Shown here one piece after another: positions 44,468 to 54,737 of a stretch of 64,000 nucleotides of DNA. The stretch is from Flavobacteriales bacterium (GTDB lineage: Bacteria > Bacteroidota > Bacteroidia > Flavobacteriales_F > PHOS-HE28). Below the pieces are notes generated by a model that searched no databases, was not told the origin of the DNA, and saw nothing but the letters and a program-made list of their open reading frames with translations. Position numbers and translations under genes: made by a program. Position 1 is the first letter of the stretch, and every line of letters starts with the position of its first letter. The stretch spans positions 1-64,000 of the forward strand of contig JAHBUL010000007.1 in assembly GCA_019638085.1 (NCBI GenBank). Direction: 5' to 3'.

Positions 44468-46201
44468 ATGTCACCTGCACGCATACCACGCCCATTACGC
44501 CTGCTTCTGGGCGGTGTCGGCGCCCTCGTGCTTCTGTTGGCTGCCGGGGGTGGTGTCCTGTTCTGGTGGGTGACCCATGGTGGCGAGGCTTGGCTGGACC
44601 GGGAGGCAGAGGCCCGTATTCATGCGGCTATCGAAAAGGCCAGTGTGCCGGGCTATCACATCAACTTGGGTAGTCTGAAGGCCGATGCTCGCAATGGCAG
44701 CTTGGTCGTAACGGATACGGACCTGAACTTCGAACCTCAGTTGTTGGATAGCCTGCGTACCGGTGCATTCCGCTATCTCTTCGCCGCGAAGGTGGTCCGG
44801 GTGGAACTGCGGGGCCTTTCCTTCTGGCGGCTGCTGCTCCGCGGGGAGATCCCTGTGCAGGCAATCGTGTTGGAAGGACCGGAGTTCCACTATTTCACCG
44901 GGCCGAAACGTGTGGATCTTGCCGACCCGTTCAAGCGGTTGGGCCGCAAGGGCAAGGGCTTGTTGTCCGTGTTGGTCGCGGACACGCTCACGGTCCACCA
45001 CGGCTCCGCCGCCGTGCAGGACCTGAATAAAGTGCTACCTGAACTGAAGGTGAAAGGACTGGACATTGCTGCTTCCGCCGTGCGCATCGCGGCCAGGGGA
45101 AGGAATGCCGGCGTACATCTTTCCATGGATGGAGCGGAGCTGAACGTGAACAGCATCGGTGCGTTGCTACCGGATGGTAGCCGACTGCACATCGGTGCGG
45201 TCTCCCTATCACGCGTGCGCCGAAGCGGCAGGCTAACGGATATTCGCATCATCCCGGAAAAAGTGGATAGTACTGCCACCGATCGTCTTCGGAAAAGCGA
45301 GCTGACCCTTTCCGTGGACAGTATACTGCTCAACGGCCTGGACATGGACCGGTCCATAGCGCACGAGGCGCTGTTCGTGAACAACATCGATATCATTGGA
45401 CTGCGCGCGGGGCTGGAACTGGACAAGACACTTCCACTACCGGAGCGGACCCTCAAGGAATTGCCGACTGCCGCATTGGCTAACATGTCGTTCTCCATCA
45501 AAGTGGACACCGCCCGGCTGGTGAACGCCAACATACTGTACCGTGAGCGGGACCCAAGCACCGGGCGATGGGGCGAAGTGCCGTTCAACCACCTGAACGC
45601 GCGTTTCCACAACATCACCAACGACGCGGTGGCCATCGCGGCTAGCGACAGCATCACGGGTAATATCACGTTCGTGATCTTCGATAGCGCACAGGTGGAA
45701 TGCCGCTACAGTGCGGCATTGGATGGTAGTGAGCGGTTCAAACTGGTGGCACGGTTGTCGGATCTGCCGTTGGTGGAGTTGAACCAAGCCACGCGCCCGT
45801 TGATGCGCATGGAAGTGAAGCAGGGTGTACTGCGGCATCTCGCGATGGATATGAACGGGAACGCGCGCCGTGCCAAAGGCACTATGGCGTTGAACTTCGA
45901 GGACGTCGTGATGCAGGTGGAGCCGGGTACACCGCGCGAACTACGCCACAGCTTGATGGGGAACACGATCGACATCATGCTGTTGCAGGAATATGGCGGC
46001 GGCATGAGTGCCGACCGGGAGCGCAATTACTCGATCGGTCGCGACCCGGAGCGCTCCATCTTCAACTATGTATGGCATGCCACGCGTGAGGGCCTGGTAC
46101 GAAACCTGCTACCCGAGGCCAAGGAACGTATGCGCACCGTGCTCCGTACGGATGCCGAGACGAGGAAAGAGAATCGTGCTGTGAGAAGGGAGAATAAATA
46201 A
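44468..46201 (+). CDS. AsmA/DUF748-like membrane-anchored protein
   Basis: 577 aa from the ATG at 44468 (MSPARIPRPLRLLLGGVGAL); the frame to 44360 is an unlikely extension. One N-terminal membrane helix (about 11-33) is followed by long beta-rich periplasmic sequence with AsmA-like traits: YHINLGSLKADARNGSLVVT, VRVELRGLSFWRLLLRGEIP, IVLEGPEFHYF and MALNFEDVVMQVE. The C-terminus is basic (RKENRAVRREN). AsmA-type proteins are thought to span the periplasm and move lipids. Assignment is by style, not by a unique motif. Confidence 0.65.
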   Translation: MSPARIPRPLRLLLGGVGALVLLLAAGGGVLFWWVTHGGEAWLDREAEARIHAAIEKASVPGYHINLGSLKADARNGSLVVTDTDLNFEPQLLDSLRTGAFRYLFAAKVVRVELRGLSFWRLLLRGEIPVQAIVLEGPEFHYFTGPKRVDLADPFKRLGRKGKGLLSVLVADTLTVHHGSAAVQDLNKVLPELKVKGLDIAASAVRIAARGRNAGVHLSMDGAELNVNSIGALLPDGSRLHIGAVSLSRVRRSGRLTDIRIIPEKVDSTATDRLRKSELTLSVDSILLNGLDMDRSIAHEALFVNNIDIIGLRAGLELDKTLPLPERTLKELPTAALANMSFSIKVDTARLVNANILYRERDPSTGRWGEVPFNHLNARFHNITNDAVAIAASDSITGNITFVIFDSAQVECRYSAALDGSERFKLVARLSDLPLVELNQATRPLMRMEVKQGVLRHLAMDMNGNARRAKGTMALNFEDVVMQVEPGTPRELRHSLMGNTIDIMLLQEYGGGMSADRERNYSIGRDPERSIFNYVWHATREGLVRNLLPEAKERMRTVLRTDAETRKENRAVRRENK

Positions 46202-46242
46202 TACCCTGTGGTGATCCATGATCGCTCAATTACCAAGCCCTT

Positions 46243-46755
46243 TTACTGGCAAGGCATATCTACTGGCATCTTGTCCACCCATCGGTGACCCGAGCGCACG
46301 AACTCCAAGCTGTCCGCAAAGCTGCGGCTCACCGTGTCCATGGCGCGTGTGGGCTTGCATCGATCGGTGAGCATGAGATCTCCCTCCTTGTGGGCAAACA
46401 CCAAGTACGGTTGACCCAGGATGAACCGGAACGCGCAATCATCCTTGAGGAAGGATGTGGAGACAACGGCATTTTCAGCGTCCACGCCCTTCAGCGTACG
46501 GTCCACCTTGAAAAGCACGGCTACATGGTCGATCGTATTATCGGGATACTTCGTCGGGTCCACGGCGAAAACCGTGTCCGTGGAAAGCGGTACCCCTTCG
46601 AATACGAAGGCGGAGGCACAATAGGCATCATCCAAGCGAACGGTGGGGCAATCACACCCCGCCAAGGGGGTGCGATCCTGTGCTTTTGTCTCCGTGGGAA
46701 TCAGGCCGATGCCGCCACACAAAAGGGCGAGCGCGTATGATCGTAGTGTATTCAT
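46243..46755 (-). CDS. Secreted NTR/TIMP-like protein
   Basis: 170 aa from the ATG at 46755 (MNTLRSYALALLCGGIG), with a signal peptide ending near TKAQ. The mature protein has CDCPTVRLDDAYCASAFVFEG, VAVLFKVDRTLKG, DDCAFRFILGQPYLVFAH and LTDRCKPTRAM. This order (CxC, VFxG, FKVDRTLKG, C..F..GxxYLVFA, CxxTR) is that of the netrin/TIMP fold found in some bacterial secreted proteins. Paired cysteines fit disulphides. Binding partner unknown. The ATG is chosen over 46782 for the better signal peptide. Confidence 0.65.
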   Translation of the reverse strand: MNTLRSYALALLCGGIGLIPTETKAQDRTPLAGCDCPTVRLDDAYCASAFVFEGVPLSTDTVFAVDPTKYPDNTIDHVAVLFKVDRTLKGVDAENAVVSTSFLKDDCAFRFILGQPYLVFAHKEGDLMLTDRCKPTRAMDTVSRSFADSLEFVRSGHRWVDKMPVDMPCQ

Positions 46756-46928
46756 GGTTGTGGTCTTTTGGGTCCGGAACAATTCCTCAAAAACTATTCC
46801 GATGCACTTCTGACCGTTGGCCAGAACCCATCACAGCTGGAGCATGGCCGGCATGCTTGTGCTCCTCAAAAGGGTTGTTTCATGCGCTCGGACCTTCCTG
46901 ACGCCAATACCCATTCCGAAGCAGCGGT

Positions 46929-47279
46929 TCAACCGGCGGCTGCCACCGCTGCGGCCACCACCGTCTTCGCATTGCCCACGAACTGCTGGCCATCGATCAC
47001 GATCACGGGTCTTTTCAAGAAGGTGTATTCCTGTAGGATCAACTTCCGGTAGTCCGTTTCGGCGAGCTGCTTTTCATGCAGGCCCATGGCGCGGAACTTC
47101 AATGCCCTCCGGCTGAACAGCGCCTCGTAGCTACCGGCCAGCTCGCGCATGGCATCCAGTTGCTTCGGAATGATCGGCTCCGTTTTTATATCCTGTAGTA
47201 CGAAGCGCTCCAGCCTTGGAATTTCCTTGAGGATGCGCTGGCATGTGGTGCAGGTGGAGAGGTGGTAGATCTTCTTCAT
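46929..47279 (-). CDS. ArsC/Spx-family thioredoxin-fold protein
   Basis: 116 aa. The N-terminus MKKIYHLSTCTTCQRILKEI has the CxxC/CxxCR-like motif of the ArsC family. The body has FVLQDIKTEPIIPKQLDAM, RRALKFRAMGLHEKQL, and ends in YTFLKRPVIVIDGQQFVG, the expected beta3-beta4-alpha4 with cis-Pro. Such proteins include arsenate reductase, Spx and others; the specific activity is not predictable. The Ala-rich tail (VVAAAVAAAG) is unusual. Confidence 0.8.
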   Translation of the reverse strand: MKKIYHLSTCTTCQRILKEIPRLERFVLQDIKTEPIIPKQLDAMRELAGSYEALFSRRALKFRAMGLHEKQLAETDYRKLILQEYTFLKRPVIVIDGQQFVGNAKTVVAAAVAAAG

Positions 47280-47316
47280 AAAGGGAGAGGAATTGATGCT
47301 GATAGGGAATGCGAAG

Positions 47317-47347
47317 TTGTGGAACTAGCATGTGTCACGTAACTTTA
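47317..47347 (+). promoter_or_regulatory. Putative promoter of the 47367-47947 TA pair
   Basis: TTG (47317-47319), a 20-base spacer, and TAACTTTA (47340-47347), one mismatch from TAnnTTTG. The ATG at 47367 follows after 19 bases. Confidence 0.5.
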
Positions 47348-47366
47348 TGGTTCATTACGTGATCCC

Positions 47367-47585
47367 ATGACAGAGAAGCTCACATTGTCCGTCCCCCCCA
47401 AGTTTAAGCGCAAAGCGGCCATGCTCAGTAAACGCAGGAACAAGAGTATCTCCGCTTTGGTCGTCGAGTTGATCGAGCGCGAGGTTGCAAAAGAGAAAGA
47501 TCCCTTTGCCGGTTTGGAAGCTATCTGGAAGGACAATCCGGTCACTGCCGAGGAACTTCGTGAGCTCGCATGGAAACGGTCCTGA
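47367..47585 (+). CDS. Antitoxin of a PIN TA pair
   Basis: 72 aa: MTEKLTLSVPPKFKRKAAML, RRNKSISALVVELIEREVAK, then a C-terminal helical tail (NPVTAEELRELAWKRS). The beta strand plus two helices fits a ribbon-helix-helix DNA-binding antitoxin; the tail would bind the toxin. It overlaps the toxin gene by 16 bases, which supports coupling and the TA assignment. Confidence 0.8.
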   Translation: MTEKLTLSVPPKFKRKAAMLSKRRNKSISALVVELIEREVAKEKDPFAGLEAIWKDNPVTAEELRELAWKRS

Positions 47586-47947
47586 TCGATACGAACATCC
47601 TCATTGGAAGGATCCGGAAGGAACCGCGCGCCATTGCAGCCCTGGAACGATGTTCGGGAAGCACCCTCGTTCTGTGCGATGCGATCGTGGCCGAAGTTCT
47701 TGCCGGAACACGGAACAAAGTGGAGTTTGCTTCAACACGTCACGAGCTGTTTGCCCAATTCCATGTACTACCGCTTACAACGGAAGTCTCACGGTATTTC
47801 AGGGATATTGTCCACCAACTGAAGCAGGGAACGGAGATCCACTTCGCCGATCAATTGATAGCGGCCATGGCAATGGCGCATGGTTGTTCATTGCTCACCC
47901 TGAACAAGAAACACTTCATTCCTATCAAGGGGTTGAAATTGGTTTAG
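47570..47947 (+). CDS. vapC: VapC-like PIN-domain toxin
   Basis: A ribonuclease toxin of 125 aa. PIN acidic residues: Asp7 in VLIDTNILIGR, Glu in DAIVAEVLAGTR (about residue 44) and Asp in IHFADQLIAAMAMAHGCSLL (about residue 99). The tail is NKKHFIPIKGLKL. All catalytic residues are intact, unlike the locus at 10653. RNA target unknown. Confidence 0.85.
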   Translation: METVLIDTNILIGRIRKEPRAIAALERCSGSTLVLCDAIVAEVLAGTRNKVEFASTRHELFAQFHVLPLTTEVSRYFRDIVHQLKQGTEIHFADQLIAAMAMAHGCSLLTLNKKHFIPIKGLKLV

Positions 47948-48133
47948 TTCAGCGAAGGACTGTGGACCAAAACGGTTCATAACTCCGCACACCTCATTTC
48001 TCGCAGAAAACGATCATGTCACGTGCTGCAACACGCGGCGAAGTGCAATTGAGGTCACGATGGAGCATGGAACGGTCGGGCCAATGGTCGCGATCCGGCC
48101 TTGCAGCTATCTTCGGCGCATTCCCAACGCACT

Positions 48134-48562
48134 ATGTACACCGGCCTTCAACACCTCCACTCCTACTTCGCTTACCTCGTATTGCTGGCCCTTGTGGTGG
48201 CAGTGGTGCATGCCGTGCTCGGCTTAACCGGTAAGCGCCCTTTCTCGTCCACCAGCCGTAAGCTGGCCCTGTTCGGACTGATCTTCGCGCACTTGCAGTT
48301 CGTCTTCGGGCTGGTCATTTACTTCATTTCACCCATGGGCATGCGGAATCTCTCCGGTGAAACGATGAAGGACCCGGTTGCACGACTCTTCGCGCTGGAG
48401 CATCCGCTGATGATGCTCGTGGCGATCATCTTGATCACCATCGGATACGCGAAGGCCAAACGCGCCACCGTGGATGCGCAGAAGTTCAAGCTCGTCGTCT
48501 GGTTCTATGGCATCGGGCTGCTGCTGATCCTCTCGCGCATTCCTTGGGCCACGTGGCCTTGA
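48134..48562 (+). CDS. Four-helix membrane protein, cytochrome-b-like
   Basis: 142 aa from the ATG at 48134 (MYTGLQHLHSYFAYLVLLAL); the frame to 48101 adds an unlikely N-terminus. Four hydrophobic helices carry histidines: HLHSYF, VVHAVLG, IFAHLQFVFG and LEHPLMML. Paired histidines in helices would fit haem ligation, as in small cytochrome b561-type proteins, but no spectroscopic claim is made. Similar proteins are common in Bacteroidota. Standalone gene. Confidence 0.65.
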   Translation: MYTGLQHLHSYFAYLVLLALVVAVVHAVLGLTGKRPFSSTSRKLALFGLIFAHLQFVFGLVIYFISPMGMRNLSGETMKDPVARLFALEHPLMMLVAIILITIGYAKAKRATVDAQKFKLVVWFYGIGLLLILSRIPWATWP

Positions 48563-48619
48563 ACGGCGCTAAGGGTTTCTCCTTCACTGTGAAAGGAGGG
48601 GCCGGAGCCGGTAAGCGGC

Positions 48620-50071
<1,452 letters not shown>

Positions 50072-50074
50072 GTC

Positions 50075-50105
50075 GATCGGATGATCAAGCGATCAGATGA
50101 TCAGA
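50075..50105. repeat. 'gatgatca' cluster before asnS
   Basis: gatcggatgatca, then gcgatcagatgatca. It shares two strings with the cluster at 13262-13297 next to tRNA-Leu. Confidence 0.45.
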
Positions 50106-50266
50106 AAATGCCTGACGATCTGCGCTGAGCGGCTGCAAAGGAACGATGGAGCGGGAAATGATGATGCTCCGGGCGCGGGCATCCCGCGTGTGCCGGATGG
50201 CCAAGAACGCCAGGTATGCGTCCGAACAACGGTTCCAATTGCCAGAACCTTCCACGAAACTGCCGG

Positions 50267-51166
50267 TCAGCGGATACTCTCCAGCTTCCGCTTCAGCGCA
50301 TCCACGGTCCGCTGCATATCCACATGGGCGGCCGCCTTCGCGTCCTGCTCCTGCTGCACTCCGGGAATGTTGGAACTGCTCTTGTCGAGCTCTCTTTGCG
50401 CCTTGGCCTCCCTGGCGATCACCTTGGATAGCTTCGTTCCGTTCTTGGTGATCCTGGACCGTGCCTTGTTGACCCTCTTCAGGTCCTTGGGGTCATGGCT
50501 GATGTTCCATTTCTGGTTGTAGAGGTCGACCTCCTTCTGCAGGACCGCATGCTCGTTCTGCAGCTCGACCTTTTCCTGTGTGCTCTTCGCCAGCTGGTTC
50601 CGCGTTTTGGCCAATTTCTTCTGGGCCTTGTCGTGGCTCTTGGCCGCACGCGTGTGCTTGCTATCGGCCTTGCCCAACTCCTTGGTCCACTTGTCCACCT
50701 GTTGCTGCACGATTGCCTTGTTCAGGCGTACGCCGATGTCTCGCACCGCAGACTGCAGCGCTGGATTCTCCACAGGGGTGGTGGTACCGCTATGGAGGAA
50801 GGCGAGGGAGACGGTGCTGTTACCCTGCTTCTTGTTCCGGGTCACATTGGCGAGTATGTCCACAGGTGCGCTGGAAGCAGGTGGGAAAGTGACTCCGGTG
50901 GCCTTCATCATTCTACCTTGCCTCTTGAAGGAAGCACCGGGCAGCAGGGTCGGCAACAGCTTATTCACCTGCGAGGTCGTGGCCTCATACACGGGCACCT
51001 TGTAGGCAGGTGCGTGCATGCTTTCGTACGGCAGTGAATCGTCGATCGCGGTGATCTCCTTGTCCCACACCAGCGTGGTACCGTCCTTAAGTGTGGTCTG
51101 TGCGGTGCTACCCAGTGTGAAAGCCAGGGCGAAAGGGAGAACTAAAAGGCTGCGAAGGATATACAT
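50267..51166 (-). CDS. Exported coiled-coil protein of unknown function
   Basis: 299 aa from the ATG at 51166 (MYILRSLLVLPFALAFTLGS). A signal peptide, a beta-rich N-terminal region (TTLKDGTTLVWDKEITAIDD) and a long coiled coil from about residue 165 (KWTKELGKADSKHTRAAKSH, KTRNQLAKSTQEKVELQNEH, MQRTVDALKRKLESIR). The coil occupies nearly half the protein. Bacteroidota have many such envelope proteins with unknown partners. A TACCTTTG -7 box is 29 bases upstream. Confidence 0.7.
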   Translation of the reverse strand: MYILRSLLVLPFALAFTLGSTAQTTLKDGTTLVWDKEITAIDDSLPYESMHAPAYKVPVYEATTSQVNKLLPTLLPGASFKRQGRMMKATGVTFPPASSAPVDILANVTRNKKQGNSTVSLAFLHSGTTTPVENPALQSAVRDIGVRLNKAIVQQQVDKWTKELGKADSKHTRAAKSHDKAQKKLAKTRNQLAKSTQEKVELQNEHAVLQKEVDLYNQKWNISHDPKDLKRVNKARSRITKNGTKLSKVIAREAKAQRELDKSSSNIPGVQQEQDAKAAAHVDMQRTVDALKRKLESIR

Positions 51167-51194
51167 GGTGAAATGAGGGGATATGTGAAGTGTG

Positions 51195-51202
51195 CAAAGG
51201 TA
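51195..51202 (-). promoter_or_regulatory. -7 promoter box TACCTTTG of the coiled-coil gene
   Basis: Exact TAnnTTTG match on the minus strand, 28 bases upstream of the ATG at 51166. Confidence 0.5.
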
Positions 51203-51321
51203 GGTGCGGCAATGAGCATGCCGCGCCAACCCAGCTCCGGCGTGTAGGCCAGGCTACATCATTACCGTGGCAGGGAACCGTTATCCCCTGGCAGCGCGGG
51301 ACCGAACAATATGGTCCGGCA

Positions 51322-52413
51322 TCAATGCTCGTAGAGCTTCCCGTTCCACCAGATCTTCACCTGATTGTTGGTGCCCACCAAGGTGAGGAGGCCGTGATCC
51401 AGTCGGAATTGCTTCACGGGCTGGCGCTGCATCACGGTGGAGATAATGCCGTTGCGCCAGATGTTCACGGTAAGGCCGTTGTCCACATAGACGAAGCTGC
51501 CCCAATTCGCCTCCCAGATGTTGGGCCAGAAGGACAGCACCGATCCGGTACTGCCATCATGGAAGATCTTGCAATAGCCGTTGTCATTGATCACCACTAG
51601 GCTGTCCTTCACGAAGAATCCGGTCGGTGTGAAATCCATCGCGGTATGGAGGCTTCCGTTCTGATAGACCTTCAATGCGCCCGAGCGATCGATGTAAGCG
51701 AAGAGGCCGCGACCCATGAATATGGAGTCGGGCATCACCGGTTCCAGGTTCGTCACGTTCCCGTCCTCGAAGACCTTCAAGCCGCGGTCGGAAGGGTCCT
51801 CGAAAGCCACCATGTCCAAGCCCGCAGTAAAACGCATGTTGCTGACCAAACTTGCCGGTACATAGAGCTGTCCATGCTGGAAGATCTTGAATTCCAAGGT
51901 GGCCTTGTTGATCCATGCGAGCGTATTGTCGCCCGCGCTCCATTTCTGCACGGGGTTCTCCATCAGTGCATCCTCACCGGGTGTGATGGTACCGTCGTAA
52001 TAGATCTGCAGGGTGTGCTGTACCTCGTCGTAGAAAGCGGCGATGCTGTCCTTCACGATGCTGGCCCCGGTGTTGCGGCACAGCACGCGGAGCGAGTCGC
52101 CATCAAAGATCTTCAGGGCCCCGGCCGAAACGTAGCCGAAGAAATGGTCGGTGATGGTGGGTGTGGTCGCGATGCCTTGGTCGATGGTGCGGACCTGGCC
52201 ATGGCGATAGACCTTCAGATCACCGCCGGTTGCCGCGTAGATCAGGTAGTCGCCACCGGATGCGAAAGCGATCGGCTTCTGCGGTTCCAACTGCGTGATG
52301 GTGCCCCGATCAAAGACGAAGAACCGGTCCATGTAATCCAGAAAGCCGGTGATGTTCTGTGCTTGGGCAAGGAACGGGCATAGGGCGAGGGCGGTGATCA
52401 GGAGGCGCTTCAT
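51322..52413 (-). CDS. Exported beta-repeat protein of unknown function
   Basis: 363 aa with a signal peptide (MKRLLITALALCPFLAQAQ). The mature protein repeats a unit of about 40 residues built around aliphatic-K-V/I-aromatic and a short G-containing turn: GGDLKVYRHGQVRTIDQG, SAGALKIFDGDSLRVLC, TLEFKIFQHGQLYVP, DRGLKVFEDGNVTNLEP, SGALKVYQNGSLHTAMD and NQVKIWWNGKLYEH. About eight blades would give a beta-propeller. No sorting domain is present. Function unknown. Confidence 0.7.
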   Translation of the reverse strand: MKRLLITALALCPFLAQAQNITGFLDYMDRFFVFDRGTITQLEPQKPIAFASGGDYLIYAATGGDLKVYRHGQVRTIDQGIATTPTITDHFFGYVSAGALKIFDGDSLRVLCRNTGASIVKDSIAAFYDEVQHTLQIYYDGTITPGEDALMENPVQKWSAGDNTLAWINKATLEFKIFQHGQLYVPASLVSNMRFTAGLDMVAFEDPSDRGLKVFEDGNVTNLEPVMPDSIFMGRGLFAYIDRSGALKVYQNGSLHTAMDFTPTGFFVKDSLVVINDNGYCKIFHDGSTGSVLSFWPNIWEANWGSFVYVDNGLTVNIWRNGIISTVMQRQPVKQFRLDHGLLTLVGTNNQVKIWWNGKLYEH

Positions 52414-52651
52414 GTGGGAAAGTTAGCGGCGATCCACCTTTTCGCTTGCATCGGGATCGGCGCTGCTTGGGTATCCGGGGCCATGCGATCCCGCATTTGG
52501 CCGTCCAAGCCTCGGGCCATTCCCAAGTGGCCGCTAATACGGCACTTGAAGCCTCGCATTACCTTGCCCAAAATTCTTCGATGCGCACCTTTGCGATCGC
52601 TACCCTCATGATCCGCACGCCACCAAGGTCGATCGCCGGAAGCACTTCCAC

Positions 52652-53887
52652 ATGCACCGTATGATCGGACCTGCTTTGTTTTCCTCGTCGAAATTTTCCC
52701 TTCTTACGGTCGCACTGTTCTTCGCCATGCCCTGTGCAGCCCAGGACCTGGTGCCTTCCGATACCCTACCGCACCGGTCCACGATCAACCATAGCTCCAA
52801 GGGCTTTGTCTTCACCACGCCCGATGGGAAGTACGAACTGCAATTGGCCGCGCGGCTGCAATTCCGGTTCGCCACGCCATTCGACAAGGACCCGCTGACG
52901 TATGCTGATCTGAGCGACCAGGGGACCACGGCATTCAAGGTGAACCGCGCCCGGCTCAAGATCGGCGGGCACGCCTACGAGCCGTGGCTCAAGTACTACT
53001 TCGAGTATGAGTTGGGCCAAAGCAATCTGCTCGATTACAGGGTGATGGTGGAGCGCTACAAAGGCTTGTCCTTGAAGGTGGGCCAATGGAAGGCCGATTA
53101 CAACCGTGAGCGCGTGATCTCGAGCGGGGAGCAGCAGATGGTGGACCGCTCATTGATCAACCGGCCCTTCACGCTGGACCGCCAGCAAGGGGTGGAAGTG
53201 TACGGCCACCTGGACGGAAGCGGTATGGCGAACGTGAACTACTGGCTGAGCGCCCTCACTGGCACAGGCCGTGGCGCGCGGGACAATGATGATCTGCGCC
53301 TGATGTATGTGGCGCGCTTGCAATGGAACCCCTTGGGCCGTGTGGTGAGGATGAACGGCAGCGATCAGGAACGCACCCCGAAGCCCGCAGCGTTACTCGC
53401 CGTGGCCGGCGCTACCAACCGCAGCCGATACACGCGCTTTTCGCAAGCCGGAGGCGGTGCCTTGGAAGGATTCCCCGATACGGATACCAGTCTCTACGAC
53501 GTGGAGCAGATCATGGTGGAAACAGCCTTCAAGTACAAGGGCTTCAGCTGGCAACACGAGTCGCATTGGAAGCATATTGCCGATCGGCATGGCGACGGCA
53601 CCCGGGACCTCGTGGGCAGCTACGTGCAGGCCGGCTATTTCCTGCATGGGTCCTTCCCCGGCATCCCCAAAGCCTTGGAACTGGCCGCCCGCTATGCGTT
53701 CCATCAGCCGGATAGCAGCGTGCCCGGCGATCTGCAGAATGAGTATACGGCAGTGGTGAACTGGTTCTTCGCGGCCGGGCATAAGAACAAGCTCTCCGTG
53801 GAATACAGCCTGATCACCTTCGAGCAGCAGGACTTCGCGCGCGCCGAAGGGAGCCGTGTGCGCTTGCAGTGGGATATCTCGTTCTGA
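52652..53887 (+). CDS. Phosphate-selective porin O/P family outer-membrane protein
   Basis: 411 aa; starts at 52652 or at the ATG 52661. Signal peptide ending PCAAQ. The barrel shows LQLAARLQFRFATPFDK, KVNRARLKIGGHAYEPWLKY, KYYFEYELG and VGQWKADYNRERVISSGEQQ, then FTLDRQQGVEVYGHLDG. It ends in an aromatic residue (RLQWDISF), as outer-membrane barrels do. The OprO/P-like assignment is by these motifs; the substrate need not be phosphate in Bacteroidota. Confidence 0.85.
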   Translation: MHRMIGPALFSSSKFSLLTVALFFAMPCAAQDLVPSDTLPHRSTINHSSKGFVFTTPDGKYELQLAARLQFRFATPFDKDPLTYADLSDQGTTAFKVNRARLKIGGHAYEPWLKYYFEYELGQSNLLDYRVMVERYKGLSLKVGQWKADYNRERVISSGEQQMVDRSLINRPFTLDRQQGVEVYGHLDGSGMANVNYWLSALTGTGRGARDNDDLRLMYVARLQWNPLGRVVRMNGSDQERTPKPAALLAVAGATNRSRYTRFSQAGGGALEGFPDTDTSLYDVEQIMVETAFKYKGFSWQHESHWKHIADRHGDGTRDLVGSYVQAGYFLHGSFPGIPKALELAARYAFHQPDSSVPGDLQNEYTAVVNWFFAAGHKNKLSVEYSLITFEQQDFARAEGSRVRLQWDISF

Positions 53888-54206
53888 ACCGCTCAAGGCC
53901 GGTCCGGTAGCATCTTCCCGTGGTACTACGAGGTGGGACGGTGTTAAGGAACCTGCAATGGCAATACCCGGGGCCTTGGATGGGATTGTCCGCCATGCGT
54001 ACCCCGATCAGCACGGAGAACGGAAAAGCAGGGCGGATCGCCCGACACTTTTTCACCCGGGTCCCGAAAGATCGACAGGACCCCCCGCTCCATTATAAAA
54101 ATTTGATCAACCCCCGGTACAAGTTGACAGCATCCGTGCAACGGCACCTGGTTTGTGCTCCAGTTAGCGCCCCCGGCCACGTGGCCGGGGTAAAAACCAA
54201 CACCAA
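53888..54206. other. Regulatory region upstream of hsp20
   Basis: 319 bases with no gene. It has a TTGACA at 54124-54129 and, 20 bases further, CTGGTTTG (two mismatches from TAnnTTTG), so a candidate promoter for hsp20. A perfect 20-bp palindrome follows at 54171-54190. Confidence 0.5.
54171..54190. promoter_or_regulatory. Perfect 20-bp palindrome 16 bases before the hsp20 start
   Basis: ccccggccac followed by its exact reverse complement. With the candidate promoter at 54124-54156 it would lie in the 5' leader of the mRNA. It could be an operator or an RNA hairpin; the sequence is not the CIRCE element. Confidence 0.6.
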
Positions 54207-54653
54207 ATGGCAATTGTGAAGTATAAAAGTGCACCGGTGAGCACAGCTTCCCCGGTGGACCGCCTGGCCAGCGAGATCTTCGGCCCCAACATTTCACGCC
54301 TCTTCGGCAGCGATGGCCTTATGGACCACGGCCCGCGCGTGAACATCGTGGAGAGCAACGATGCCTTCCGGCTGGAGATGCAGGCCCCGGGCTTCGACAA
54401 GAAGGACCTGAAGCTGGAGATGGTGGACGATACCCTTACCATCCGCGGTGAGCAGACCGAGGAGCAGCAGAAGGAGGACGACCGCTGGACCCGCCGTGAA
54501 TTCAGCCGCAGCGCCTTCGAGCGCAGCTTCGTGATGCCCCAGAGCGTGAAGGCCGATGGCATCAAGGCGGACTACGTGAACGGTGTGCTGCAGGTGACCA
54601 TTCCGAAATCGGAGGAGGCCAAGCCCAAGACGCGCACCATCAGCATCCGCTAA
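54207..54653 (+). CDS. Small heat-shock protein, Hsp20/alpha-crystallin family
   Basis: An ATP-independent chaperone that holds unfolding proteins. 148 aa. The alpha-crystallin domain (about 45-140) has VNIVESNDAFRLEMQAPGFD, DTLTIRGEQTEEQQKEDD, RREFSRSAFERSFVMPQSVK and NGVLQVTIPKSEEAKPKTR. The C-terminal RTISIR provides the I-x-I anchoring motif. Upstream region holds a 20-bp palindrome; a strong terminator follows. Confidence 0.94.
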   Translation: MAIVKYKSAPVSTASPVDRLASEIFGPNISRLFGSDGLMDHGPRVNIVESNDAFRLEMQAPGFDKKDLKLEMVDDTLTIRGEQTEEQQKEDDRWTRREFSRSAFERSFVMPQSVKADGIKADYVNGVLQVTIPKSEEAKPKTRTISIR

Positions 54654-54671
54654 GCGGCCGGTTGAAGTGAG

Positions 54672-54706
54672 GGAAGGCCGCCAACACCGGGCGGCCTTCC
54701 TTGCTT
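54672..54706 (+). terminator. Terminator after hsp20
   Basis: ggaaggccgcc and ggcggccttcc pair fully with a short loop (54672-54700), followed by ttgcttcc. Confidence 0.75.
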
Positions 54707-54737
54707 CCAACGGAACCAATTGAAAAACCCGTCGACC

